64,000 bases of DNA from Crossiella cryophila. Its GTDB lineage: Bacteria; Actinomycetota; Actinomycetes; Mycobacteriales; Pseudonocardiaceae. Each line of letters opens with the position of its first letter. Within the stretch, counting starts at the first letter, position 1. Made by a program: the position numbers and the translations under genes. The stretch is from contig NZ_JACHMH010000001.1 of the NCBI RefSeq assembly GCF_014204915.1, positions 868,001-932,000 on the forward strand, given 5' to 3'. Under the pieces are notes generated by a model that saw only the letters and a program-made list of their open reading frames with translations, did no database searches and was not told the DNA's origin. Positions 1 through 8,165 of the stretch are shown piece after piece.

Positions 1-612
1 GAGGTGGGCGAGCGCTACGGCCGGATCAAGGTGGCCAGCGAGAACGCGGTGCGCGAGGTCTTCGGCGAGGACGCGTTCATCCCGCGGCCAGGGCTGATCA
101 CCGGACCGGGCGATCTTTCCGACCGGTTCGGGTACTGGCCTGCCCGGTTCGCCCGCGGCGGCCGGGTGCTGCTGCCGGATGTGCCCGGCCTGCCGTTCCA
201 GCACATCGACGCCCGTGACTTCGCCGCCTGGATCGTGCTGGCCGCCGAGGCGCGCCTGGGCGGCACCTTCGACGCGATCAGCACCCCGTCCTCGCTGCCG
301 GAGTTCCTCGGCGAGATCCGGGCGGCGGTGGGCACGCCGATCGAGCCCGCGCTGGCCGACGAGGCCAGGCTGACGGAGCTGAAGGTGGCGCCATGGGGCG
401 GACCGCGCTCGCTGCCGCTGTGGCTGCCCGCGAACTACCAGGGCATGGCCTCGCACCAGGCCCAGCCCGCACTGGACGCGGGCCTGACCATCCGGCCGGT
501 CGCGGAGACCGCGCTGGACACCCTGGCCTGGGAACGCGAGCTGGGGCTGGACCGGGTGCGCAAGGCCGGGCTGAGCGCGGCCGAGGAGGCCGAGGTGCTG
601 GCACAGCTCTGA
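1..612 (+). CDS. NAD-dependent epimerase/dehydratase family protein (3' part; start lies outside the window)
   Basis: The reading frame is open from base 1 and ends at a TGA. The first residues contain Y-G-R-I-K, which fits the catalytic YxxxK of extended short-chain dehydrogenases. The window therefore holds the substrate-binding C-terminal part, and the N-terminal Rossmann GxxGxxG region lies upstream. The following R-P-G-L-I-T-G-P-G-D stretch is typical of epimerase-like reductases, where it lies after the active site. The substrate cannot be told. The gene converges on the secreted protease downstream, with a strong hairpin between the two. Confidence 0.8.
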   Translation, partial: EVGERYGRIKVASENAVREVFGEDAFIPRPGLITGPGDLSDRFGYWPARFARGGRVLLPDVPGLPFQHIDARDFAAWIVLAAEARLGGTFDAISTPSSLPEFLGEIRAAVGTPIEPALADEARLTELKVAPWGGPRSLPLWLPANYQGMASHQAQPALDAGLTIRPVAETALDTLAWERELGLDRVRKAGLSAAEEAEVLAQL

Positions 613-617
613 GCGCG

Positions 618-653
618 GGCCCGCCCGGCCGATGGGGGTCGACCGGGCGGGCC
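618..653. terminator. Bidirectional hairpin between convergent genes
   Basis: A perfect 11-bp inverted repeat (GGCCCGCCCGG, 14-nt loop, CCGGGCGGGCC) lies just after the epimerase stop and just past the convergent protease gene. There is no T tract on either strand, which is common for actinobacterial terminators. Confidence 0.65.
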
Positions 654-675
654 GTGTCTCAGCACAGTCGGAGCC

Positions 676-1818
676 TCAGAGCAGGTTGCCGATCTTCTGC
701 GCCACCAGGTCGATGCGCACGCCCTGGTTCGGGCAGCCGCCGAAGTGGTGCAGGCCGATCACCTTGTGCGTGTTGCCGGAGAGCACCGGCGAACCGGAGG
801 AGCCGCCCTCGGTGTCGCACATGTAGGAGATGTCGCTCTGCGGGCTGCTGCCGTTCACCCGCACCGCGCGGACCTGGCAGTTGCCGCTCGGGCTCTGGTC
901 GTCCTTGAGCGAGAGCTTCTTCAGCTTGCCGGCCGGGTGACCGATCACGTACATCCGCTCACCGACCGCGGGCACCCGGACGTCCAGCTCCAGGAAGCCG
1001 AAGCCGGAGATCGCGGCGAAGTTGTTGACCTCGAACAGGGTGTAGTCCAGACCCGCGTCGGTGCTGAGCACCTTGGCGGCCAGCACCTTGGTCGGCGTGC
1101 TGGTGGTGCCGTTGCAGGTCGGGCACTGGTAGTTGAACCACATCTCGATGCCCGCGGTGCTGGTGAAGCAGTGGTTGTTGGTCAGGGACCGGTTGTTGGG
1201 CCCGACCCGCCAGGCGGTGCACAGCGAGGAGCCGTTGCGCAGCAGCTTGGCCACCGGCTTGGTGCGGGCGAACTCGGTCGGGTTCGAGGTCTGGTAGCAG
1301 GCCACGTCCTGGTAGTTGTTGGTGCCGCAGATGCTGCGGGTCTGCTTGTCCTGCACCGCCTTGAACTCCGCCGGGGTGAAGCCGCGGGTCAGCTTGTCCA
1401 CGGTGGCGGTGGAATCGGGCGAGGCCGGGCCGCCGTCCTTGCCGGACAGGGTCAGCACCGCGGCCTCGCCGGTGACCGACATGGCCCAGAACCCGGTCGC
1501 GTCCGGGCTGGCGTCCAGGTCGTCAACGCCGGTGTAGGTGTAGCTCTCCCGGCCGCTGGGGTCGGAAATGCGCAGCACATCACCGGATCGCAGTTTCAGG
1601 CCGGTGACGTGTGCCTTGACGTAGCCGGATTCCGCGCGCCGCAGGGTCAGCGCGCCCTCGCCACCGGCAATTGTGTGCGCCACGTTTTCCTCGGCGCCGA
1701 CCTTCTCGTCCTGGGGCACACTCGCCGCGGCTGCCGGGGCCGGGGCGGAAAATCCGAACGAGCCCGCCGCCGGGATGGCCATGGCGGCAACCAGGAACAA
1801 TTTCGTAATTCTGTTCAT
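676..1818 (-). CDS. Secreted V8-like (S1-fold) serine protease
   Basis: About 380 residues. A short basic N-terminus is followed by a hydrophobic stretch and an Ala-rich cleavage region, as in a Sec signal peptide. After a propeptide of roughly 140 residues comes a trypsin-fold domain. Its candidate triad is His near 216 (N-N-H-C-F), Asp near 258 (G-L-D-Y-T-L) and Ser near 341 (G-S-S-G-S-P, the V8/glutamyl-endopeptidase form). Several Cys residues suggest disulfides after export. A GTG lies two codons upstream, but GGTGAGG sits 5 nt before the ATG at 1818, so the ATG is preferred. Its target is unknown. Confidence 0.85.
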   Translation of the reverse strand: MNRITKLFLVAAMAIPAAGSFGFSAPAPAAAASVPQDEKVGAEENVAHTIAGGEGALTLRRAESGYVKAHVTGLKLRSGDVLRISDPSGRESYTYTGVDDLDASPDATGFWAMSVTGEAAVLTLSGKDGGPASPDSTATVDKLTRGFTPAEFKAVQDKQTRSICGTNNYQDVACYQTSNPTEFARTKPVAKLLRNGSSLCTAWRVGPNNRSLTNNHCFTSTAGIEMWFNYQCPTCNGTTSTPTKVLAAKVLSTDAGLDYTLFEVNNFAAISGFGFLELDVRVPAVGERMYVIGHPAGKLKKLSLKDDQSPSGNCQVRAVRVNGSSPQSDISYMCDTEGGSSGSPVLSGNTHKVIGLHHFGGCPNQGVRIDLVAQKIGNLL

Positions 1819-1902
1819 ACGCACCTCACCGCAGGGTTGGGAGGGGACGATCTCGATCGTCCGGTGCGGTGATTGGCGCCGTCACTCGTTCAAGCGCCGT
1901 AA

Positions 1903-2658
1903 TTATCCGGCGTTCAGCCCACGACGTTCGGCGATACGGCCCAGACCGGGGTCTGCATATGTCCCACCGAACGCGCCCAGCGCCAGCGCGCCGCTGATCG
2001 CGCCGAGCACCGCGCGGGCCGGTTGCGGCCGGGACAGCTCGGCCGCGTCCACCGCGATCCGGACCAGTCCGCCACGCCGCCCACCGCGCAACGCCGCCCG
2101 CGCCCACAGCTCGCCCCGGCCGACCTCGTGCACCCGGCCCCGGTGCAGCACCCCGGTGCGCAGGTCGTGCACGCCCGCGGCGTCCGCGCAGACCTCGAAC
2201 CCCCTGCGCCGCAACGCCTGCACCGTGCCGGCGGAGGCCAGCCAGCTCGGCGGCGCGAAGCACCTGGTGCGCAGTTCCAGACGGTCCAGCACCGCGGTGG
2301 CGGCCAGCAGCCGCAGCCCGGCCTCGTGCGCCGGCAGGTCGGCGAACTCGGCCCGCCGCCAGATCCGGCCACCTGCCCAGCTGGCCGCCGGGGCCAGCCT
2401 CGGCAGTGGCAGCCGGGCCCCGCTGGGCTGGGCCACGTGGTCGAAACCGTGCAGCACCAGGGCGTCCCCGGCCTGCTCCCGGGCCCTGATCCAGTCCAGC
2501 ACCGGCGAGTCCCTGGTGGGGCGCTCGCTGTTGGGTTTGGGGGTCAGCAGCAGGGACAGCGGCAGGCCGCGCCGGTCCAGCGCGGCGGCGAACGCGGCGC
2601 AATCGGCCAGGGTCGCTCGGCCGATGCCCGAGAGCGAGACGAGCAGTCTGGGGCGCAT
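1903..2658 (-). CDS. DUF2334 polysaccharide deacetylase-like protein
   Basis: About 251 residues with no signal peptide. The N-terminus (P-R-L-L-V-S-L-S-G-I-G) followed by H-G-F-D-H and a late F-A-P-P-S-W motif matches the DUF2334 branch of the NodB/polysaccharide-deacetylase superfamily. Family members use a TIM-like barrel and may hydrolyse acyl or acetyl groups; the substrate is unknown. The ATG at 2658 gives the family-like start. A GTG ten codons upstream (2688) is possible. The gene lies downstream of purC on the same strand with a 67-nt gap and may be co-transcribed. Confidence 0.75.
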   Translation of the reverse strand: MRPRLLVSLSGIGRATLADCAAFAAALDRRGLPLSLLLTPKPNSERPTRDSPVLDWIRAREQAGDALVLHGFDHVAQPSGARLPLPRLAPAASWAGGRIWRRAEFADLPAHEAGLRLLAATAVLDRLELRTRCFAPPSWLASAGTVQALRRRGFEVCADAAGVHDLRTGVLHRGRVHEVGRGELWARAALRGGRRGGLVRIAVDAAELSRPQPARAVLGAISGALALGAFGGTYADPGLGRIAERRGLNAG

Positions 2659-2725
2659 GACCCTATTGCGCCATGGCCGCGTGACCACGACCTGCCGCTG
2701 AGGTTGCGCGCAGGCGCAACTCTGC

Positions 2726-3619
2726 TTAAGCCTCCGGGGACGGCCAGTCGGCCAGCGAGCGGCCGGTGATCCGCTCGTACGCCTCGACGTAGCGGGCCCT
2801 GGTCGCGGCCACCACCTCGGCCGAGAGCGGAGGCGGCGGGGTGTCCGAGGCCCGGTCCCAGCCGGAGGCCGGCGAGGTCAGCCAGTCCCGCACGTACTGC
2901 TTGTCGAAGGAGGGCTGGACCTGGCCGGGGGTGTACCCGTCGGCCGGCCAGAACCGGGAGGAGTCCGGGGTTAGCACCTCATCGGCCAGCACCAGCTGCC
3001 CGGCCTTGTCCACGCCGAACTCGAACTTGGTGTCGGCCAGGATCAGGCCCCGGCTCTCCGCGTGCTCGGCCGCCCGGCCGTAGACCGCCAGGGTCAGCTC
3101 GCGCAGCTGCTCGGCCTGCTCGGCGCCCACCGTGTCGACCACGGCGGCGAAGGAGACGTTCTCGTCGTGCGCGCCGATCTCGGCCTTGGTGGCCGGGGTG
3201 AAGATCGGCTCCGGCAGCCGGTCGGACTCGACCAGACCGGCAGGCAACTCGACCCCGCACACCGCGCCGGTGCGCCGGTAGTCGGCCAGCCCGGAGCCGG
3301 TCAGGTAGCCACGGGCCACGCATTCCACCGGCGCCATCGCCAGCCGCCGGACCAGCAGCGCGCGGCCGCGGACCTCGGCGGGGATGCGCGGATCGTCCCA
3401 GGCCACCACGTGGTTGGGCACCACGTCGGCGAGCAGCTCGAACCAGAACACGCTCATCGCGGTGAGCACGCGCCCCTTGTCCGGGATGCCGTTGGGCAGC
3501 ACGAAGTCGAAGGCCGAGATCCGGTCGGAGGCGACGAACAGCAGGTGCTCGTCGTCGACGGAGTACAGCTCACGAACCTTGCCCGCGGCGATCAGCGGGT
3601 AGTCGGCGAGGGAGGTCAC
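2726..3619 (-). CDS. purC: SAICAR synthetase (phosphoribosylaminoimidazole-succinocarboxamide synthase)
   Basis: 297 residues, the usual size for the family. It joins CAIR and aspartate with ATP to give SAICAR in purine synthesis. Family hallmarks are the N-terminal G-K-V-R-E-L-Y nucleotide-binding loop, S-D-R-I-S-A-F-D, the G-Y-L-T-G-S-G segment and D-T-K-F-E-F-G near residue 190. The start is GTG with no well-placed Shine-Dalgarno sequence; a TANNNT -10 element sits 6 nt upstream, so the mRNA is probably leaderless. purB and purD lie nearby on the same strand. Confidence 0.97.
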   Translation of the reverse strand: MTSLADYPLIAAGKVRELYSVDDEHLLFVASDRISAFDFVLPNGIPDKGRVLTAMSVFWFELLADVVPNHVVAWDDPRIPAEVRGRALLVRRLAMAPVECVARGYLTGSGLADYRRTGAVCGVELPAGLVESDRLPEPIFTPATKAEIGAHDENVSFAAVVDTVGAEQAEQLRELTLAVYGRAAEHAESRGLILADTKFEFGVDKAGQLVLADEVLTPDSSRFWPADGYTPGQVQPSFDKQYVRDWLTSPASGWDRASDTPPPPLSAEVVAATRARYVEAYERITGRSLADWPSPEA

Positions 3620-3625
3620 GGCCTC

Positions 3626-3631
3626 ACCCTA
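3626..3631 (-). promoter_or_regulatory. Predicted purC -10 element (leaderless start)
   Basis: Read on the minus strand, TAGGGT is followed by 6 nt and then the purC GTG. This places the likely +1 at the start codon. No clear -35 is visible. Confidence 0.45.
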
Positions 3632-3746
3632 GGCAATGCACCGCACGTGACCTGCGTCGCACCACAGGTGTCAAGAACCGACAGACCGTGGCATCATCTC
3701 GGTAACAGTTTTCCGCCACCTTCTCGGGGACAGTTCGGCGGACTCG

Positions 3747-3781
3747 GGATCGCCCAGCTCGGGGGCTGGGCGATCCTTTTT
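3747..3781 (+). terminator. Intrinsic terminator with T tract on the + strand
   Basis: A perfect 12-bp stem (GGATCGCCCAGC / GCTGGGCGATCC, 6-nt loop) is followed by five Ts on the + strand. On the minus strand the same hairpin directly follows the TetR stop codon and can end that transcript. No + strand gene precedes it, so either it is simply the TetR terminator or it ends an unannotated + strand RNA. Confidence 0.7.
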
Positions 3782-4373
3782 ATTGCCGGACCATCGCGAT
3801 CGCCAGGTCCAGCACCATCGCTTCCGGCACCGCCTCGCCACGCAGCCGCCGCTGCTCGAAGCCCAGCACCAGCGCGCGCACGCCCAGTGCCAGGTAACCG
3901 GCCCGCCGCTCGTCCACCACCAGGCCGCGCTCGTCCCGGCGGCCGGTCAGCGATTCGGCGAACTGGCGGTCCGAGCGCACCGAGATCTCCCGTAACCGGG
4001 TGCTGACCACCGGATCGCTCTGCGCCAGCCCGGACAGCTCGGTCTCGAAGGCCAGCAACGGCGCGGCGTCCTTGGCATCGGCCGCGCGCAACCGCCCGGC
4101 CACGTAGACCGCGATCACCTGTTCCAGCGAAAGTCGTGGATCGCTGAGCTGTTGCAGGTCGGCAATGACACGTCGGTGAATGTCCTCGATGACCGCAATC
4201 AACAGGTCGCGCTTGCTGCCGAAAATCGAGTAAATGGCGCCGGTGGTGAGGCCGGCCCGGCCCGCGATCACGCCAAGGGAGGCCCCGCGATGCCCTTCCT
4301 CGACGATGACTTCCCTGGCTGCTTCCAGTAGCGCGGTGCGGTTTCGGGCCTTCCCCTCCATCCGTGCGACCAA
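3780..4373 (-). CDS. TetR family transcriptional regulator
   Basis: About 197 residues. The N-terminal helix-turn-helix follows the TetR pattern (A-R-E-V-I-V-E-E-G-H-R-G-A-S-L, then A-G-L-T-T-G-A-I-Y-S-I-F-G-S-K). The ligand domain is unspecific. The start is probably TTG at 4373, because GGGGAG lies 6 nt before it. The ATG four codons further in lacks a ribosome site. The gene sits between purB and purC on the same strand. A link to purine genes is possible but unproven. Confidence 0.85.
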   Translation of the reverse strand: MVARMEGKARNRTALLEAAREVIVEEGHRGASLGVIAGRAGLTTGAIYSIFGSKRDLLIAVIEDIHRRVIADLQQLSDPRLSLEQVIAVYVAGRLRAADAKDAAPLLAFETELSGLAQSDPVVSTRLREISVRSDRQFAESLTGRRDERGLVVDERRAGYLALGVRALVLGFEQRRLRGEAVPEAMVLDLAIAMVRQ

Positions 4374-4439
4374 AGTTCACTCCCCAGTGACCCCGACGTG
4401 TTGTCTCGCGAGTCATTCTCAGGGGCGAATGTGCCTAAT

Positions 4440-4474
4440 GCCCCGGTACTTAGAGGGTTCCGAAGTACCGGGGC
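4440..4474 (-). terminator. purB terminator hairpin
   Basis: Perfect 12-bp inverted repeat (GCCCCGGTACTT / AAGTACCGGGGC, 11-nt loop) 27 nt beyond the purB stop codon, lying between purB and the TetR gene. Confidence 0.7.
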
Positions 4475-4500
4475 GGCAGTTCTGCCGGTCGAAACCGGAC

Positions 4501-5934
4501 TCAGAGGATGGCGCCGGGGCTGTACTTGGCCGCCTCCGGGTAGCGCGCCACCACCGCCTCGATCAGCGTCACCACCGCGCTGACCTGCGCGGCCGCCGCA
4601 CCGGTGAACGGCAGCCGGTCGGCGAGCAGCGCGTCGAGCGCGGCCCGGTCCAGCGGCAGCCGGTCATCGGCGGCCAGCCGGTCCAGCAGATCGTTTCGTT
4701 CCAAACCTTCACGCAGCTCCAGCGCGGTGGCGACCGCGTTCTCCTTGATCGCCTCGTGCGCGGTCTCCCGGCCCACCCCGGCCCGCACCGCGGCCATCAG
4801 CACCTTGGTGGTGGCCAGGAAGGGCAGGTAGCGGTCGAGTTCGCGGCCGATCACCGCGGGGAAGGCGCCGAACTCGTCCAGCACGGTCAGGAAGGTCTCC
4901 AGCAGCCCGTCGAAGGCGAAGAAGGCATCCGGCAACGCGACCCGGCGCACCACCGAACAGGACACGTCGCCCTCGTTCCACTGGTCCCCGGCCAGCTCGC
5001 CGACCATGCTGGCATGCCCGCGCAGGATCACCGCGAAGCCGTTGACCCGCTCGCAGGAGCGGGTGTTCATCTTGTGCGGCATGGCCGAGGAGCCCACCTG
5101 ACCGGGCTTGAAGCCCTCGGTGACCAGCTCGTGCCCTGCCATCAGCCGGATCGTCTTGGCCAGGCTGGACGGCCCTGCCGCCAGCTGCACCAGCGCGGTG
5201 ACCACCTCGAAGTCCAGCGAACGCGGGTAGACCTGGCCGACACTGGTCAGCACCTGGCCGAACCCGAGGTGCCCGGCGACCGCGGTCTCCAGCCGGGCGA
5301 GCCGGTCGGCGTCCCCGTCCAGCAGGTCCAGCATGTCCTGCGCGGTGCCCACCGGGCCCTTGATGCCACGCAGCGGATAGCGCGCGAGCAGGTCCTCCAG
5401 CCTGCCGAACCCGGTCAGCAGCTCATCGGCCGCGGTGGCGAACCGCTTGCCCAGCGTGGTGGCCTGCGCGGCCACGTTGTGCGAACGCCCGGCCATCACC
5501 AGCTCGGCGTTCTCCGCCGACAGCGCACCGAGGCGGGCCAGCACCGCGACCACCCGGTCCCGCACGTGCTCCAGGCTCAGCCGGATCTGCAGCTGCTCCA
5601 CGTTCTCGGTGAGGTCCCGCGAGGTCATGCCCTTGTGCACGTGCTCGTGCCCGGCGAGGGCGTTGAACTCCTCGATCCGGGCCTTCACATCGTGCCGGGT
5701 GACCCGCTCCCGCTCGGCGATGGAGGCCAGGTCGACCTGCTCCAGCACCCGCTCGTAGTCGGCAAGGGCACCGGCAGGCACCTCGATGCCGAGATCCACC
5801 TGGGCCCGCAGCACGGCCAGCCAGAGCTGCCGTTCCAGGACCACCTTGTGCTCGGGCGACCACAGGCGGGCCAGCTCGAGCGAGGCGTACCGGGAGGCCA
5901 GGACGTTGGGAATGCGCGGCTTGGTCGAGGTCAC
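4501..5934 (-). CDS. purB: Adenylosuccinate lyase
   Basis: 477 residues. It cleaves SAICAR to AICAR plus fumarate and adenylosuccinate to AMP plus fumarate, acting twice in purine synthesis. The fumarase/lyase signature G-S-S-A-M-P-H-K-M-N is present near residue 280, together with the T-S-R-D-L-T-E-N region that contributes active-site residues. The frame is open further upstream, but the GTG at 5934 gives the family start (T-S-T-K-P-R-I-P-N-V-L). A TANNNT element lies 8 nt before it. Confidence 0.97.
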   Translation of the reverse strand: MTSTKPRIPNVLASRYASLELARLWSPEHKVVLERQLWLAVLRAQVDLGIEVPAGALADYERVLEQVDLASIAERERVTRHDVKARIEEFNALAGHEHVHKGMTSRDLTENVEQLQIRLSLEHVRDRVVAVLARLGALSAENAELVMAGRSHNVAAQATTLGKRFATAADELLTGFGRLEDLLARYPLRGIKGPVGTAQDMLDLLDGDADRLARLETAVAGHLGFGQVLTSVGQVYPRSLDFEVVTALVQLAAGPSSLAKTIRLMAGHELVTEGFKPGQVGSSAMPHKMNTRSCERVNGFAVILRGHASMVGELAGDQWNEGDVSCSVVRRVALPDAFFAFDGLLETFLTVLDEFGAFPAVIGRELDRYLPFLATTKVLMAAVRAGVGRETAHEAIKENAVATALELREGLERNDLLDRLAADDRLPLDRAALDALLADRLPFTGAAAAQVSAVVTLIEAVVARYPEAAKYSPGAIL

Positions 5935-5942
5935 GTCTGGAT

Positions 5943-5948
5943 AGCCTA
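5943..5948 (-). promoter_or_regulatory. Predicted purB -10 element
   Basis: On the minus strand TAGGCT is followed by 8 nt and then the purB GTG. There is no ribosome site, so a leaderless transcript is likely. Confidence 0.45.
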
Positions 5949-5969
5949 GTTGACCAGCGCGTATATGAG

Positions 5970-6034
5970 CACGTGGCGGTCGGCACCCCCAGTGTCGACC
6001 GCCACGTGGCCGACGCTGAAGATCAGCGTCGGCC
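5970..6034 (-). terminator. Tandem hairpins ending the first sigma-factor operon
   Basis: Two adjacent perfect stems: 13 bp (CACGTGGCGGTCG at 5970-5982 with its complement at 5996-6008) and 12 bp (GGCCGACGCTGA at 6008-6019 with its complement at 6023-6034). They lie beyond the stop codon at 6071 and upstream of the purB promoter, and would insulate purB from the sigma operon. Confidence 0.7.
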
Positions 6035-6070
6035 ACTGTGAGATGTCCGCAACGAGCGGTTGGTTCCCGG

Positions 6071-6913
6071 CTAGTTCAGGTTCAGCCCCGGATTGGCCAC
6101 CAACCGGATCAGCTGCTCGTCGGTGAGCGCCTCGGTGTGCTTGTCCACCGGGTTCTCGAACAACTGCACCACCGTGCCGTCGATGCGGAAGTGATAGACA
6201 TTCAGGCCCCGCTGCACCGGCTTCGCTGGCTTCTGGCCGGGGGCGCTGATGGCCATGCTCATCTCAACGACGCCCCCCGCCTTGACCACCACGGTGCTGC
6301 CGTCTGGCTGCGGGATCCGGTCACAGCGGCGACGCTCCTTCACCGCGAGGTCGTCCTGCGGCTTTCCCTGCGCGTCGACCACCACCGCGCACTGCTCACG
6401 GAGCTGGAGCTGTTGCATGATCACGGCGTCCTTGCCGTAGATGTGCAGGTTGAAGCTCTGTTGCCCATCCGGAGCAGTGAACTTCACGGTGTTCGCGAGG
6501 TAGTCCCACTTGTTCGGCCCGCCGTACTGGTCGAACGTGGTGGCCGTCATCTGCACGTCCGGCTTGACCTTTTTGATGATCCCCGGCAGCTCGCGCTCCA
6601 GCCGCTCCTTCTGCCTGCTGAGGTCCACCTGTGGGTCGGGCACCTGGGGCAACACGCTCTTGGTCACGGTGGGCCAGGGCGTCGGCGTCGGCGCCGCGAC
6701 CGAGATGCCGTCCGCCTCGCCCGGCAGCAGCAGGCTCACCGAGAAGGCGGTCGCGGCCACCGCCACGGTGACGCCGAGGCTGACCCCGATCAGGGCCCGC
6801 CGTCGCTTGTGCAGTTTGGCCGCGGTGTCGGCCACCCGGTCCGGGTCGAAGCCCAGCGGCGGCTCCGCCCCGCCGAGTCCACGCAGGTCGTCGATCAACT
6901 GGTTCTCTCGCAT
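6071..6913 (-). CDS. Single-pass membrane protein coupled to ECF sigma factor (possible anti-sigma)
   Basis: 280 residues: a cytoplasmic segment of about 40 residues (acidic, with a K-R-R-R stop), one transmembrane helix (about 42-63), then a large extracytoplasmic domain not recognised as any family. The ATG overlaps the sigma-factor stop by one base (TGATG) and GGAGGA lies 7 nt upstream, so translation is coupled. The position suggests an anti-sigma or sensor role. The zinc anti-sigma motif HxxxCxxC is absent, so that role is only an inference. The 8166-8924 product has the same layout. Confidence 0.75.
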   Translation of the reverse strand: MRENQLIDDLRGLGGAEPPLGFDPDRVADTAAKLHKRRRALIGVSLGVTVAVAATAFSVSLLLPGEADGISVAAPTPTPWPTVTKSVLPQVPDPQVDLSRQKERLERELPGIIKKVKPDVQMTATTFDQYGGPNKWDYLANTVKFTAPDGQQSFNLHIYGKDAVIMQQLQLREQCAVVVDAQGKPQDDLAVKERRRCDRIPQPDGSTVVVKAGGVVEMSMAISAPGQKPAKPVQRGLNVYHFRIDGTVVQLFENPVDKHTEALTDEQLIRLVANPGLNLN

Positions 6914-7455
6914 CACACGCTCCTCCCGGCGACTGGCACGTACTCGACGCCCAGCCGCTCGACGACCGCGCGCAGGGCGTCCAGCCCCCGCGCGGCCTGG
7001 CTCTTGACGGTCCCTTCCGAGCAGCGCAACGTGATCGCGGCATCCGTGATGGACAGGTCTGCCCAGTAGCGGAGGACCACGGCGGCGCGCTGCCGCGGTG
7101 GGATCTCGGTGAGCGCGCGCAGCAAAAGGTCCCGTGTCCCCGTGGCCGAGCCGGCCAGTGCGGGATCAAGATCGGTGCCGGGCTGGTCGGGCACCTGGCC
7201 GTCGCGGTTCTCGACGGTGCGCCAGGGTTTCCTTCGTTCGTCCAGCCAGCAGCGGAGCAGGACCTGCCGCGCGTAGTTGTCGACGGTGTTCTTCCGGTGC
7301 ACCTTGGGCCAGGCCCGGTACATTTTGATCAACGCTGTCTGCGTCAAATCCTCCGCGAGGTGCCAGTCCGCGCACAACAGATAGGCCAGCCGCCGTAGCG
7401 ACATGGCTTTCGCTCTGGCGAACTCCCGATAGCTCGCGTCATCCTCGGCTCGCAT
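6913..7455 (-). CDS. SigE-family ECF RNA polymerase sigma factor
   Basis: 180 residues with sigma region 2 (R-R-L-A-Y-L-L-C-A-D-W-H-L-A-E-D-L-T-Q-T) and region 4 (P-P-R-Q-R-A-A-V-V-L-R-Y, then C-S-E-G-T-V-K-S-Q-A-A-R-G-L). This matches the actinobacterial SigE-family type. It would direct RNA polymerase to its own regulon, probably including its own promoter, which carries a TGCAACC element shared with the second sigma gene here. It forms an operon with the membrane protein downstream. Confidence 0.92.
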   Translation of the reverse strand: MRAEDDASYREFARAKAMSLRRLAYLLCADWHLAEDLTQTALIKMYRAWPKVHRKNTVDNYARQVLLRCWLDERRKPWRTVENRDGQVPDQPGTDLDPALAGSATGTRDLLLRALTEIPPRQRAAVVLRYWADLSITDAAITLRCSEGTVKSQAARGLDALRAVVERLGVEYVPVAGRSV

Positions 7456-7487
7456 CCAGCGCCTCCCATCACCCAGATCCGCCTTTA

Positions 7488-7517
7488 CTCACGGAGCGGG
7501 CCGGGAACAGGTTGCAC
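7488..7517 (-). promoter_or_regulatory. Probable autoregulated ECF promoter of sigma factor 1
   Basis: On the minus strand GTGCAACC (7510-7517), 16 nt, then CGTGAG (7488-7493), upstream of the ATG at 7455. The same TGCAACC - 16/17 nt - CGT arrangement lies before the other sigma gene (9507-9538). Confidence 0.5.
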
Positions 7518-7521
7518 GGTT

Positions 7522-8139
7522 TCAGCCGCGGCCGGGCAGGTTTGCCCGCAACATCCGGCGGGCGCCGTCCCTGGGGTCGGGGTTGCTCTCGATCAGCGCG
7601 TTCACCACCGCGCCGTCCACCAGCGCGACCAGCTCGTTCAGCCGCTCCCGGCTCACCGGGGTGCCCGAATGCGCGAACAGCTCGGTGAGCAGGGCCATCA
7701 GCTCCTCGCCGAGGCCGCGCATCAGCTCGGTGAGGAAGGGCCGCCGGGCGCTGCCGACCAGGCGTTCGTAGCGCAGCAGCACCGGCTCCAGGCCGCCGTC
7801 CCTGGAGGCGCGGCCGAGCAGCAGGTCCAGCATCAGCTCGACCAGGTCATCCGCGCACACCGGACCGTCCCGGTCGGCCAGCTCGTCCAGGCAGGTCCGG
7901 CCGAAGAGCAGCTCGGCCCGGGAGCTGTGCTCGATGGCGGCCGCCACCAGATCGTCCAGCGAGCTGAAGTAGTAGGTGGTGGAGGCCAGCGGCAGTTCGG
8001 CCCGCTCGGCCACCGCGCGATGCCGGATCGCGTCGAAACCCCCCTCGGCGAGCAGCGCGGCGGCCGCCTCGATCAGCGCGTGCCGCCTGCGCTCGCCCTT
8101 GGGCGTGCTCGCGGGATGTCTGCCGGGGATCTCGGACAT
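7522..8139 (-). CDS. TetR family transcriptional regulator
   Basis: 205 residues. The N-terminal TetR helix-turn-helix is clear (A-A-A-L-L-A-E-G-G-F-D-A-I-R-H-R-A-V-A, then L-P-L-A-S-T-T-Y-Y-F-S-S). The H-R-A-V-A form is typical of a TetR subgroup with a C-terminal dimer and ligand domain. The gene lies between the two sigma-factor modules on the same strand. No target is evident. Confidence 0.87.
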   Translation of the reverse strand: MSEIPGRHPASTPKGERRRHALIEAAAALLAEGGFDAIRHRAVAERAELPLASTTYYFSSLDDLVAAAIEHSSRAELLFGRTCLDELADRDGPVCADDLVELMLDLLLGRASRDGGLEPVLLRYERLVGSARRPFLTELMRGLGEELMALLTELFAHSGTPVSRERLNELVALVDGAVVNALIESNPDPRDGARRMLRANLPGRG

Positions 8140-8165
8140 AACCCGCGATCGTGCCAGAAGCGGGC

